Below are positions 1 to 7,706 of a stretch of DNA of 14,962 nt, piece by piece. Made by a program: the position numbers and the translations under genes. This DNA comes from Dechloromonas sp. (GTDB taxonomy: Bacteria; Pseudomonadota; Gammaproteobacteria; Burkholderiales; Rhodocyclaceae), in NCBI GenBank assembly GCA_017302355.1, contig JAFLDQ010000079.1:1-14962 (forward strand), read 5' to 3'. Below the pieces are notes generated by a model that searched no databases, was not told the origin of the DNA, and saw nothing but the letters and a program-made list of their open reading frames with translations. Each line of letters begins with the position of its first letter. Position 1 is the first letter of the stretch.

Positions 1-1075
1 ACGCTTTCGTCGTGCGCTGGGTGATGCGGGCGTGGAAGAACACCTGGCCAAGACCATCGAGGCCGCCGTGTCGATGAAGGCGATCGCCCCGAAGGATCTG
101 GAGCGGGTCATCGTCGATTCCACGGTGCAGGAGAAGGCCATCGCCTTTCCCACCGACAGCCGGCTGCTCGATGTGGCCCGGCGCAAGCTGGTGCTGATCG
201 CCAAGCGGGCTGGCCTGGTGCTGCGCCAGACCTTCGAGAAGGAAGGGCGCAGCCTCAAGCGGCGGGCCGGTGGCTACGCCCACGCCAAACAGTACCGGCG
301 CCTGCGCCGGGTGCTCAAGCGCCAGCGGACGATCCTGGGTCGGGTCATGCGTGACCTGGAACGCCGCCTGCCGGAGCTGGCCGATGGCATGAAGGAGATG
401 GCCACCCTGTGGCTCGAACGAGCCCGGCGCATCCACACCCAGCGGCCCAAGGACAAGAACAAGCTCTACGCCCTGCACGCACCGGAAGTCGAGTGCATCG
501 GCAAGGGCAAAGCGCGCCAGCCCTATGAGTTTGGCGTCAAGGTGGGTATTGCCACCACCGAGAAAGGCAACCTGATCGTCGGGGCCCGAGCCTTTCCGGG
601 CAATCCCTACGACGGCCATACCCTCGCCGAGCAGATCGAGCAGGCGACGATCCTGATGCAGGACGTCAAAGGCGCCCCGAAGCCCCACACTGCCATCGTG
701 GATCTGGGCTACCGGGGTGTGGAGGTGCCCGGGGTCGAGATCATCCACCGGGGGCGGATCAAGAGCCTGAGCGCCAAGGCGCGTCGTCTGCTCAAGCGGC
801 GCCAGGCCGTCGAGCCTGTGATCGGACACCTGAAGGACGACTGTGGGCTACGGCGGAACTGGCTGAAAGGATCTGAAGGGGATGTGCTGCACCCGGTGCT
901 GTGTGCCGCCGGGTACAACCTGCGTTGGTTGATGAGGGCCATTGCCCGTCTGGGGCTGAAGGCCCTTTTTGCGCTCCGGCTTCTGGTTGGGATGCTTGGG
1001 CGGGTGGTCAGTGGCAACGCGGCCTGGCCGTCAGGCTGGCGGCTGGAAGAGGCGAATTGAATATTTCAGGGACGA
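1..1075 (+). mobile_element. IS5-type insertion sequence, 3' part only
   Basis: This is the right-hand part of an insertion sequence carrying a DDE transposase that reads toward the tRNA gene. The left end lies outside the window. The right boundary is inferred: a likely terminal inverted-repeat tail (ATTTCAGGGACGA) ends at 1075 and is followed by CTAA at 1076-1079. CTAA fits the YTAR target that IS5-group elements duplicate. Without the left end, neither the inverted repeat nor the duplication can be confirmed. The element ends only 13 bases from the CCA end of tRNA-Leu. Confidence 0.7.
2..1060 (+). CDS. IS5-family transposase, 5' truncated by window edge
   Basis: DDE transposase that cuts and joins the ends of its insertion sequence. 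The frame is open from base 2, so the N-terminal part is missing. The GTG at 32 is an internal codon rather than a credible start, because the ten codons before it read as normal protein. Counting from that GTG, the catalytic triad appears as D29 in VIVDST, D224 in AIVDLGYRG and E261 in VEPVIGHLKDD. An arginine- and lysine-rich stretch at about residues 60-140 separates the first two. The motif AFPGNPYDGHTL precedes the second Asp, as in IS5-group enzymes. No frameshift or internal stop is visible, so the C-terminal part at least is intact. Assignment to the IS5 superfamily is secure, but the subgroup is not. Confidence 0.88.
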   Translation, partial: RFRRALGDAGVEEHLAKTIEAAVSMKAIAPKDLERVIVDSTVQEKAIAFPTDSRLLDVARRKLVLIAKRAGLVLRQTFEKEGRSLKRRAGGYAHAKQYRRLRRVLKRQRTILGRVMRDLERRLPELADGMKEMATLWLERARRIHTQRPKDKNKLYALHAPEVECIGKGKARQPYEFGVKVGIATTEKGNLIVGARAFPGNPYDGHTLAEQIEQATILMQDVKGAPKPHTAIVDLGYRGVEVPGVEIIHRGRIKSLSAKARRLLKRRQAVEPVIGHLKDDCGLRRNWLKGSEGDVLHPVLCAAGYNLRWLMRAIARLGLKALFALRLLVGMLGRVVSGNAAWPSGWRLEEAN

Positions 1076-1079
1076 CTAA
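1076..1079. other. possible IS target-site duplication (CTAA)
   Basis: The tetranucleotide CTAA follows the presumed right end of the insertion sequence and matches the YTAR target of IS5-group elements. The partner copy would lie to the left of the window, so this is unproven. Confidence 0.35.
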
Positions 1080-1088
1080 TGCGCGTCT

Positions 1089-1172
1089 TGGTGCGGACGG
1101 AGAGACTCGAACTCTCACGCCAAAGGCGCCAGAACCTAAATCTGGTGCGTCTACCAATTTCGCCACGTCCGC
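1089..1172 (-). tRNA. tRNA-Leu (anticodon UAG)
   Basis: On the minus strand the 84-base gene folds as a class II tRNA. A 7-bp acceptor stem (GCGGACG with CGTCCGC) is followed by the D arm and by an anticodon arm with stem CCAGA/TCTGG and loop TTTAGGT, which gives anticodon UAG. A long variable arm (GCGCCTTTGGCGT) is typical of leucine tRNAs. The T arm carries GTTCGAGTC, and the discriminator base is A. The CCA end is encoded. It reads CUN leucine codons, chiefly CUA/CUG. It lies downstream of rho on the same strand but has its own promoter at 1184-1212. No intrinsic terminator is visible between its 3' end and the adjacent insertion sequence. Confidence 0.97.
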
Positions 1173-1183
1173 AAGCGGCGCGC

Positions 1184-1212
1184 ATTGTAACTGTGGACCG
1201 GGCCGATGGCCA
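1184..1212 (-). promoter_or_regulatory. sigma-70-type promoter of tRNA-Leu with GC-rich discriminator
   Basis: Read on the minus strand, a -35 box TGGCCA (1207-1212, 4/6 match) and a -10 box TACAAT (1184-1189, 5/6 match) are separated by exactly 17 bases. The expected start site at about 1177 would leave a leader of only about five bases before the tRNA. The bases after the -10 box are GCGCGCC. Such a GC-rich discriminator is the known signature of stable-RNA promoters repressed by ppGpp/DksA. The promoter is read from sequence only. Confidence 0.6.
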
Positions 1213-1295
1213 GATCGGTGATTGAAGTAGCCGGGGCTGGAAGCTAGCCAGGAAGGGCAGCAGGAGGGGGCCAGCCGACCCCCGGTGGCAGAGGC

Positions 1296-2555
<1,260 letters not shown>

Positions 2556-2698
2556 GTGCGGGTAGGTGTCGCGCCTGCGATGGGCCGGGCGAATGCCGGT
2601 GGCCGGATGGCGCTGTGGGGTGCTTTCGATGGGGGGAGATCGACGCCGGCCGCGGCCGCTGCTGCGTCTGCCTGAAGGCGCGGAACGCACCTTCAGGC
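2556..2698 (-). promoter_or_regulatory. rho leader: 9-bp hairpin plus C-rich rut-like segment
   Basis: On the minus strand, arms GCCTGAAGG (2690-2698) and CCTTCAGGC (2670-2678) form a perfect 9-bp stem with an 11-base loop, just after the trxA stop. No T-run follows, so it is not a standard intrinsic terminator. The remaining leader to the rho start is rich in C and has G-poor runs such as CTCCCCCCATCGAAAGCACC (about 2618-2637), resembling a Rho utilisation site. Rho is known to repress its own synthesis by terminating in its leader in E. coli. That it does so here is inference. Confidence 0.45.
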
Positions 2699-2714
2699 CG
2701 GGAGAGTACGGAGA

Positions 2715-3041
2715 TTACAGGTTGCTGTCAATAAAGGCGGCGAGTTGCGACTTCGACAGGGCGCCGACCTTGGTCGCCTCGACGCTGCCGTTCTTGAACA
2801 GCATCAGCGTCGGGATGCCGCGGATCCCGAATCTCGCCGGCGTCGCCTGGTTGTCGTCTATATTGACCTTGGCCACCTTGAGTTTGCCGGCATATTCCCT
2901 GGCGATGTCGTCGAGGATGGGGGAAATCATCTTGCAGGGCCCGCACCATTCGGCCCAGTAGTCCACCAGAACCGGCTGCTGCGCCTGCAGCACCTCGGTT
3001 TCGAAGGTGTCGTCGGAAACGTAATGGATATGCTCGCTCAT
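2715..3041 (-). CDS. trxA: thioredoxin 1
   Basis: Small cytoplasmic dithiol-disulfide oxidoreductase that reduces ribonucleotide reductase, methionine sulfoxide reductase, PAPS reductase and other targets, and is itself reduced by thioredoxin reductase. The product is 108 residues, the standard length. It has the active site WCGPC (32-36), the buried Asp in LVDYWA (D27), and the cis-proline in GIPT (P77) that closes the active-site groove. The start [11 protein letters not shown] was chosen over an ATG eight codons upstream because GAGG lies about eight bases before it and the length then fits the family. It reads into rho and probably shares transcripts with it. The 107 bases between it and the upstream response regulator hold only a weak GCCGG/CCGGC stem without a clear T-run. 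Confidence 0.97.
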   Translation of the reverse strand: MSEHIHYVSDDTFETEVLQAQQPVLVDYWAEWCGPCKMISPILDDIAREYAGKLKVAKVNIDDNQATPARFGIRGIPTLMLFKNGSVEATKVGALSKSQLAAFIDSNL

Positions 3042-3148
3042 GAAGTGCCTCGTGGAAGGGCGCAATGCCGGTAAAAGAGGAGCGTGCCGGAGACCGGCGC
3101 CGCGTTGATCCCGCGGATGCTAGCGAAAAAGCGGGGGCAAGGGAAGGG

Positions 3149-3751
3149 TCAGTGGCCGGGTTTGAGCAAATTGGCCAGTTCGACCGCGGTTTTCACCTTC
3201 ATCTTGTCGAACAGGTTGGCGCGATGAACCTCGACGGTGCGCATGCTGATGTTCAGATCGTCGGCGATGACCTTGTTGAACCTGCCGAGGAGAACCAGTT
3301 CCATGACCTGGCGTTCGCGCGTGGTCAAGGTCGAAAGCCGCGAGTTTACCGAGTCGACCGTGGCGCTCGCCGCCCGCTGTCCGGCGTCGAGCGCCATGGC
3401 TTCCTCGACGCGCGTGGCCAGGTCGTTGTCGTTGAACGGCTTCTCGAAGAAATCGAAGGCGCCCTTTTTCAGCGTCGCCACGGCCAGCGGCACGTCGCCG
3501 TGCCCGGTCAGGAAGATCACCGGCAGCGTGGACTGGCGCTCGCCCAGCGCATCGAAGCAGTCGAGTCCGCTCATGCCGGGCATGCGCATGTCGAGAATGG
3601 CGCAGCCCGCCAGCTTCGGCGTCCACGCGGCGAGAAAGGTTTCGGCGCGGTCGTAGGTGGTGCAGGGGATGTCGCGTGACTTGAGCAGCCAGGCCAGCGC
3701 ATCGCGGATGGCTTCGTCGTCGTCGACCAGATGGGCTTGCGGGGTATTCAT
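3149..3751 (-). CDS. dctR: FixJ/DctR-type response regulator, LuxR-family output
   Basis: DNA-binding response regulator, 200 residues. The receiver domain (about 1-120) has acidic pocket D10-D12, phospho-acceptor D54 in ILDMRMPG, the switch Thr in FLTGHGD (T82), and K104 in FEKPF. The FDFFEKPF segment is typical of the FixJ group. The C-terminal LuxR-type helix-turn-helix (about 138-195) reads LTTRERQVMELVLLGRFNK followed by SMRTVEVHRANLFDKM. The ATG at 3751 overlaps the kinase stop in an ATGA junction, so the two are translationally coupled and the longer upstream frame is not used. With a divergent TRAP C4-dicarboxylate operon next to the kinase, it is most likely DctR, activator of dctPQM. 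The target is inferred from gene position. Confidence 0.9.
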   Translation of the reverse strand: MNTPQAHLVDDDEAIRDALAWLLKSRDIPCTTYDRAETFLAAWTPKLAGCAILDMRMPGMSGLDCFDALGERQSTLPVIFLTGHGDVPLAVATLKKGAFDFFEKPFNDNDLATRVEEAMALDAGQRAASATVDSVNSRLSTLTTRERQVMELVLLGRFNKVIADDLNISMRTVEVHRANLFDKMKVKTAVELANLLKPGH

Positions 3752-5727
3752 GCGGAGTCCAGCGGCAGGGTGAAGCTGAATATCGTACCGCTTCCGTCCG
3801 GCGCCGCCGAATGGTCTTCGACCCACAGGCGGCCGCGGTGGAACTCGATGATCGAGCGGCAGATCGACAGCCCGATCCCCATGCCCTCGGGCTTGGTCGA
3901 GAAGAACGCGGTGAACAGCTTGTCGCGGACCTCGGGCGCGATGCCGCAGCCGTTGTCGGCGATGGCGACGGCGACCTCGTCGGCGCGGCGCCTGGCGGAG
4001 ATCCTCAGCACCCGCCGCGCGGCCGGGGTCGCGGCCATCGCCTCCATGCCGTTGCGGATCAGGTTGAGCAGCACCTGTTCGAGCATCAGGCGGTCGGCCA
4101 GCACCGGCGGCAGCGGGGGCAGGTCGCTAGTAATTCGCACGCGGCGCTTGCGCGCCTCGGCCTCGACGAAGCCGAGGCAGTCGTCGACGATCTCGGCGAG
4201 TGCGCACGGGGCGCGCCTTGGCTCGCTCTTCCTGACAAAGTCGTGCACGCGGCGGATGATGCGGCCGGCGCGCTGGGCCTGGACGCCGAGCTTTTCGAGC
4301 GCCTCGCGGATCTCGCGCGGGTCGCGGGCGCCGGCCGCCAGCAGGTTCAGGCAACCGGTGTTGTAGCTGGCGATCGCCGCAAGCGGCTGATTCAGTTCGT
4401 GCGCCAGCGTCGACGCCATTTCGCCCATCGTCACCAGGCGCGAGGTGAACTGCAACTGCTCCTGTTGCTGGCGCGCCAGTTCCTCGGCGCGTCGGCGCTC
4501 GGTGACGTCGAGGATCGACGCCATCCAGCCGGTGTGCCGGCCGTTGCCGTCGATCAGCGGCGCCTCGTAGATCAGCGCCTGGAAGCGCTCGCCGTCCTTG
4601 CGCTGCAAGGTGATCTCGAAGCCGTCGGGCGGCGCCCTGCCGTCGAGCACCGCCTGATGCAGTTCCTGCGTCGCCTCCAGTTGCTCGGGAATCCAGTAAG
4701 GCATCGGCGGGTCGCGGCCGGCCAGCTCCGCGCTCGTGAATCCGGTCATCCGGCAGAAGGCGGGATTGACGTAGATGATCCGCCCGGTCAGGTCGCGCGC
4801 GCGCATGCCGACGGTCAGCGAATCCTCCATCGCCGAGCGCAGGGCATGTTCGGCGCGCAAAGCCTTTTCGGCGTCGGAGCGCTTCCTCATCAGGTCGCGA
4901 ACGATCCACAGGCTCCAGAAGACGCCGGCGGCGAGCACCAGGATGGCGCCCGCCAGCAGGCGCTGCAGCGGATTGCCGGCGCCCTGGTAGCTGGTGACGC
5001 GGAAGATCAGCCCATGACCCGGCGGGTCGAAGGGCAGTTCGTAGAAGAGACTCGGCGTGCCGCCGACATTCGACTTGACCGCATGCTGCGCGCCATTGTC
5101 GTCCGCCACGACGACCCGGTATTTCTCGGCAAACCACCAGGGCACGAGATTCCCGAGCAGGTCCTCGAGCGAATGGGTGGCGACCAGGGCGCCCGCCACT
5201 TCCCGGTCGCCGAAGATCGGCATGACCAGCGCGAAATGGGCGACATTGCCGCTGAGGAAGAAGGGCTCGCTGTAGATGCGCTTGTTCAGGAGGATGGCCA
5301 GTTCGAACGCCTTCTGCGTCGCCGCCGGCCCGAAGGCGTCGACGCCGCTGTCGGCGGGAGTGGTCGCCGGCAGGGCGTCGATTACCCGGTGTTGCGCATC
5401 GAACCAGACGATCTGCGCGATGTCGGGATTGTTCTTCACGATGTGGCTGGCGCGGATGCGGAAGATCCGCTTGCTGTCGGGCTGGCTGCCGAGGTCGGCG
5501 GCGAGTTGCTGCAACTGCTCCTCGCTGCGGGCGAGATGGAAGCGCACGTTCTGCTCCAGCCACAGCACATCCTTGATCAGGCCGCTGCGTTCCTCCTCGA
5601 GTTCGCTCTGATGGAGCAGCCAGAGCAGGGTGACGACGGCGGCGAGCAGCAGCACCACGCCCAGCTTGGGCAGGGCGAGGAACCAGCGCAGGCGGCGGCT
5701 GCTGACGGACGGCGGGAACGATCGCAT
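3748..5727 (-). CDS. dctS: DctS-type membrane sensor histidine kinase with PAS domain
   Basis: Inner-membrane histidine kinase, 659 residues, partner of the response regulator whose start codon it overlaps. A transmembrane helix (about 20-38) leads into a long periplasmic sensor region (about 40-253), probably a double-PAS/Cache fold, then a second transmembrane helix (about 256-276). A cytoplasmic PAS domain (about 295-410, with NPAFCRMTGFTSAEL and a PAC end ILDVTERRRAEE) precedes the HisKA helix with phospho-accepting H443 in LAHELNQPLAA. The ATPase domain has an N-box with N555 and N559, G1 DNGCGI (591-596) and G2 GMGIGL (615-620). The NQPL H-box is typical of FixL/DctS kinases. The start at 5727 lacks a clear Shine-Dalgarno, and a short GC-rich stem (5742-5758) lies just upstream, suggesting low translation. 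C4-dicarboxylate sensing is inferred from the divergent dctPQM operon. Confidence 0.9.
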   Translation of the reverse strand: MRSFPPSVSSRRLRWFLALPKLGVVLLLAAVVTLLWLLHQSELEEERSGLIKDVLWLEQNVRFHLARSEEQLQQLAADLGSQPDSKRIFRIRASHIVKNNPDIAQIVWFDAQHRVIDALPATTPADSGVDAFGPAATQKAFELAILLNKRIYSEPFFLSGNVAHFALVMPIFGDREVAGALVATHSLEDLLGNLVPWWFAEKYRVVVADDNGAQHAVKSNVGGTPSLFYELPFDPPGHGLIFRVTSYQGAGNPLQRLLAGAILVLAAGVFWSLWIVRDLMRKRSDAEKALRAEHALRSAMEDSLTVGMRARDLTGRIIYVNPAFCRMTGFTSAELAGRDPPMPYWIPEQLEATQELHQAVLDGRAPPDGFEITLQRKDGERFQALIYEAPLIDGNGRHTGWMASILDVTERRRAEELARQQQEQLQFTSRLVTMGEMASTLAHELNQPLAAIASYNTGCLNLLAAGARDPREIREALEKLGVQAQRAGRIIRRVHDFVRKSEPRRAPCALAEIVDDCLGFVEAEARKRRVRITSDLPPLPPVLADRLMLEQVLLNLIRNGMEAMAATPAARRVLRISARRRADEVAVAIADNGCGIAPEVRDKLFTAFFSTKPEGMGIGLSICRSIIEFHRGRLWVEDHSAAPDGSGTIFSFTLPLDSA

Positions 5728-5866
5728 GGGCGGATGTTAACCCGGCGGGCGGCGCCGGCAGGCCTTCATGTGGATAACCACAATTACGCCGGGTTTGCCT
5801 GTGTGGCGATACTTCCGCGCAGTCGCAGCCCGAAGTTGCGCCCAGCCATCCCACGGAGGAGAAGAC
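5728..5866. promoter_or_regulatory. divergent dctS / dctP control region with palindrome
   Basis: All promoters and operators for the kinase-regulator pair and the transporter must lie here, unless they sit inside dctS. A palindrome TGTGG-ATAA-CCACA spans 5769-5782. Downstream, toward dctP, a TTACGC (5784-5789) and GATACT (5808-5813) pair with an 18-base spacer is a poor but possible sigma-70 promoter, so the palindrome would sit at its upstream edge, where an activator binds. A strong Shine-Dalgarno, GGAGGAG (5855-5861), precedes dctP by five bases. Assigning the palindrome to DctR is inference. Confidence 0.4.
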
Positions 5867-6871
5867 ATGAGAGTTTCACAACTGCTGATCGGCCTGTTTG
5901 CCGGCGTGCTGTCGCTGGCCGTCCATGCCCAGGAGCCGATCGTCATCAAGTTCAGCCACGTCGTGGCGGCCGACACGCCCAAGGGCAAGGCGGCCGAATT
6001 CTTCGCCAAGAAGGCCGCCGAGCTGACCGGCGGCAAGGTCAAGGTCGAGGTGTACGCCAACTCGACGCTGTACAAGGACAAGGAAGAGATGGAGGCGCTG
6101 CAGCTCGGCGCCGTGCAGATGCTGGCGCCCTCGCTGGCCAAGTTCGGTCCGCTCGGCGTCAAGGAATTCGAGGTCTTCGACCTGCCCTACATCTTCGACA
6201 ACTACGATGACGTCCACAAGGTCACCCAGGGTCCGGCCGGCCAGCAACTGCTGGCCAAGCTCGAACCCAAGGGCATCAAGGGCCTCGCCTACTGGGACAA
6301 CGGCCTCAAGTCGTTTTCGCTGAACAGCCCGATCAAGACGCCGGCCGACCTCAAGGGCAAGAAGCTGCGCATCCAGTCGTCCAAGGTGCTCGAGGAAGAG
6401 GTCCGCGCCCTCAGCGCGCTGCCGCAGGTGATGGCCTTCTCCGAGGTTTACCAGGCGCTGCAGACGGGCGTGGTCGACGGCACCGAGAACCCCATTTCCA
6501 ACCTGTACACCCAGAAGATGCACGAGGTGCAGAAACACCTGACGCTCACCGAGCACGGCTATCTCGGCTACGCGGTCATCGTCAACAAGAAGTTCTGGGA
6601 CGGCCTGCCGGCCGACGTCCGCAAGCAGCTCGACGAGGCGATGATCCAGGCGACCCGCTACGCCAACCAGATCGCCAAGGTCGAGAACGACCAGGCGCTC
6701 GAGGCGGTGAAGAAGAGCGGCAAGACGACGGTCTACCAGCCGACCAAGGAAGAGCGCAGCGCCTTCAAGAAGGCGCTGGTGCCGGTGCACCAGAAGATGA
6801 CCGGCCGCATCGGCAAGGAGACCATCGACAGCGTCTACAAGGCGACCGGCTTCGATCCGAACAAGCTGTAA
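5867..6871 (+). CDS. dctP: TRAP transporter periplasmic C4-dicarboxylate-binding protein
   Basis: Periplasmic solute-binding component (DctP family) that captures the substrate, probably succinate, malate or fumarate, and delivers it to DctQM for sodium-driven uptake. The protein has 334 residues. The signal peptide MRVSQLLIGLFAGVLSLAVHA has a likely signal peptidase I site after A21, giving mature QEPIVIKFSHV. Family features are the carboxylate-binding arginine R168 in GKKLRIQSS, the N-terminal sheet with KFSHVVAADTPKG, and GVVDGTENP (201-209), which lines the binding cleft. The ATG at 5867 was chosen because GGAGGAG precedes it and the signal peptide begins there. A longer frame from 5768 would bury that signal behind 33 residues. 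It is first in a dctP-dctQ-dctM operon, and a stable hairpin follows its stop. Confidence 0.95.
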   Translation: MRVSQLLIGLFAGVLSLAVHAQEPIVIKFSHVVAADTPKGKAAEFFAKKAAELTGGKVKVEVYANSTLYKDKEEMEALQLGAVQMLAPSLAKFGPLGVKEFEVFDLPYIFDNYDDVHKVTQGPAGQQLLAKLEPKGIKGLAYWDNGLKSFSLNSPIKTPADLKGKKLRIQSSKVLEEEVRALSALPQVMAFSEVYQALQTGVVDGTENPISNLYTQKMHEVQKHLTLTEHGYLGYAVIVNKKFWDGLPADVRKQLDEAMIQATRYANQIAKVENDQALEAVKKSGKTTVYQPTKEERSAFKKALVPVHQKMTGRIGKETIDSVYKATGFDPNKL

Positions 6872-6890
6872 CCGACGCCGCGGGGCATCC

Positions 6891-6915
6891 GATCGGGGGC
6901 CGCCGGCCCCCGGTC
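6891..6915 (+). promoter_or_regulatory. stable hairpin between dctP and dctQ
   Basis: GATCGGGGGCC (6891-6901) pairs with GGCCCCCGGTC (6905-6915) around a three-base loop, giving an 11-bp stem with one G-T pair. No T-run follows, so it should not be a full terminator. It ends four bases before the dctQ Shine-Dalgarno AGGGGG (6919-6924). Such a stem can protect the upstream binding-protein message from 3' exonucleases and damp dctQ translation, giving more binding protein than permease. The function is inferred. Confidence 0.6.
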
Positions 6916-6932
6916 CACAGGGGGAAATCGCC

Positions 6933-7706
6933 ATGATCAACAAGGCGCTCAATCATCTCGAAGAGTTGCTGGTCACGTTCCTGATGGGAGGGGCGACCGT
7001 CATCATCTTCATCTCGGTCGTTCACCGCTACCTGTCCGGGTACCCGATTCCCGGCCTGCAGGACTGGCTGCTCGGCCTCAACCTCGGCTGGGCGCAGGAG
7101 CTGTGCATCATCATGTTCGTCTGGATGGCCAAGTTCGGCGCCGCGTACGGCGTGCGCACCGGCATCCACGTCGGCGTCGACGTGCTGATCAACCGCCTCG
7201 ACGACCGGATGCGCGCCAAGTTCATCGTCTTCGGCCTGCTCGCCGGCGCCACGTTTACCGGTATCGTCGGCGCCCTGGGAGCGCACTTCGTCTGGGAAAA
7301 CGGCGCGCACTACGCCATCTTCCAGTTCCTCGGGCTGGACACCGGCGACAATTACGAAGGGCCGACCACGCCCGACCTGGAATGGCCGACCTGGATCGTC
7401 TATAGCGCGATTCCGCTCGGCTCGTCGCTGATGTGCTTCCGCTTCCTGCAGGTCTGCGTTTCCTTCATCCGCACCGGCGAACTGCCGCACCATGACCACG
7501 GCCATGTCGACGGTCTCGAGGAGGTCGAGCCGCCGGTGGCCGTCTACAACATGCCCGACAACCTGCACATGCACGACCTCAAGCACCCGATGGTCGGCGA
7601 CCGGCGCAGCGGCGAGGACCGTCGCCGGACGGGCAGCGCGAAGCGTAGCCCCGAGCGGCGCCAGGGAGAACGCCGCAATCCGGGTGGCGAAGGAGAACAG
7701 CCATGA
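6933..7706 (+). CDS. dctQ: TRAP transporter small permease with extended hydrophilic tail
   Basis: Small membrane subunit (DctQ) that pairs with DctM in the inner membrane; 257 residues, longer than the usual roughly 160-220. Four hydrophobic helices are visible at about 11-31, 53-71, 95-118 and 153-175. Family signatures include EELLVTFLMGG near the start and WAQELCIIMFVWMAKFGAAY (53-72), followed by GVRTGIHVGVDVL. From about residue 182 the chain is hydrophilic: a histidine-rich stretch (HHDHGH at 186-191, HMHDLKH at 212-218) and then two arginine-rich blocks, DRRSGEDRRR (223-232) and ERRQGERR (241-248). AGGGGG lies eight bases before the ATG. The stop overlaps the dctM start in an ATGA junction, so the tail end is genuine and also carries the dctM Shine-Dalgarno. 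Confidence 0.93.
   Translation: MINKALNHLEELLVTFLMGGATVIIFISVVHRYLSGYPIPGLQDWLLGLNLGWAQELCIIMFVWMAKFGAAYGVRTGIHVGVDVLINRLDDRMRAKFIVFGLLAGATFTGIVGALGAHFVWENGAHYAIFQFLGLDTGDNYEGPTTPDLEWPTWIVYSAIPLGSSLMCFRFLQVCVSFIRTGELPHHDHGHVDGLEEVEPPVAVYNMPDNLHMHDLKHPMVGDRRSGEDRRRTGSAKRSPERRQGERRNPGGEGEQP

Noticed and set aside
1266..1283. GGGGG/CCCCC stem after rho as a terminator
   Set aside because: Five base pairs with no following T-run on the minus strand; too weak to call.
2556..2690. N-terminal extension of Rho by 45 residues
   Set aside because: The segment is arginine/proline-rich leader DNA containing the hairpin. Rho proteins begin near MxLSELK, and the 419-residue form has the normal length.
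3088..3100. GCCGG/CCGGC stem between dctR and trxA as a terminator
   Set aside because: Only five base pairs, and the nearest T-rich stretch is offset by about eight bases, so termination is doubtful.
5801..5818. Possible sigma-54 promoter (GG-N10-GC) before dctP
   Set aside because: Only the GG and GC dinucleotides fit. The conserved TT before GC and the CACG after GG are missing, and the regulator lacks a sigma-54 activation domain.
4127..5854. 575-codon minus-strand frame overlapping dctS
   Set aside because: A +1 shadow of dctS, rich in Arg/Ala/Pro, with no domains; it would also erase the divergent control region.
3811..6210. 799-codon plus-strand frame opposite the histidine kinase
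   Set aside because: Antisense shadow of dctS that continues out of frame into dctP. The kinase frame has all the catalytic motifs, and this frame has none.
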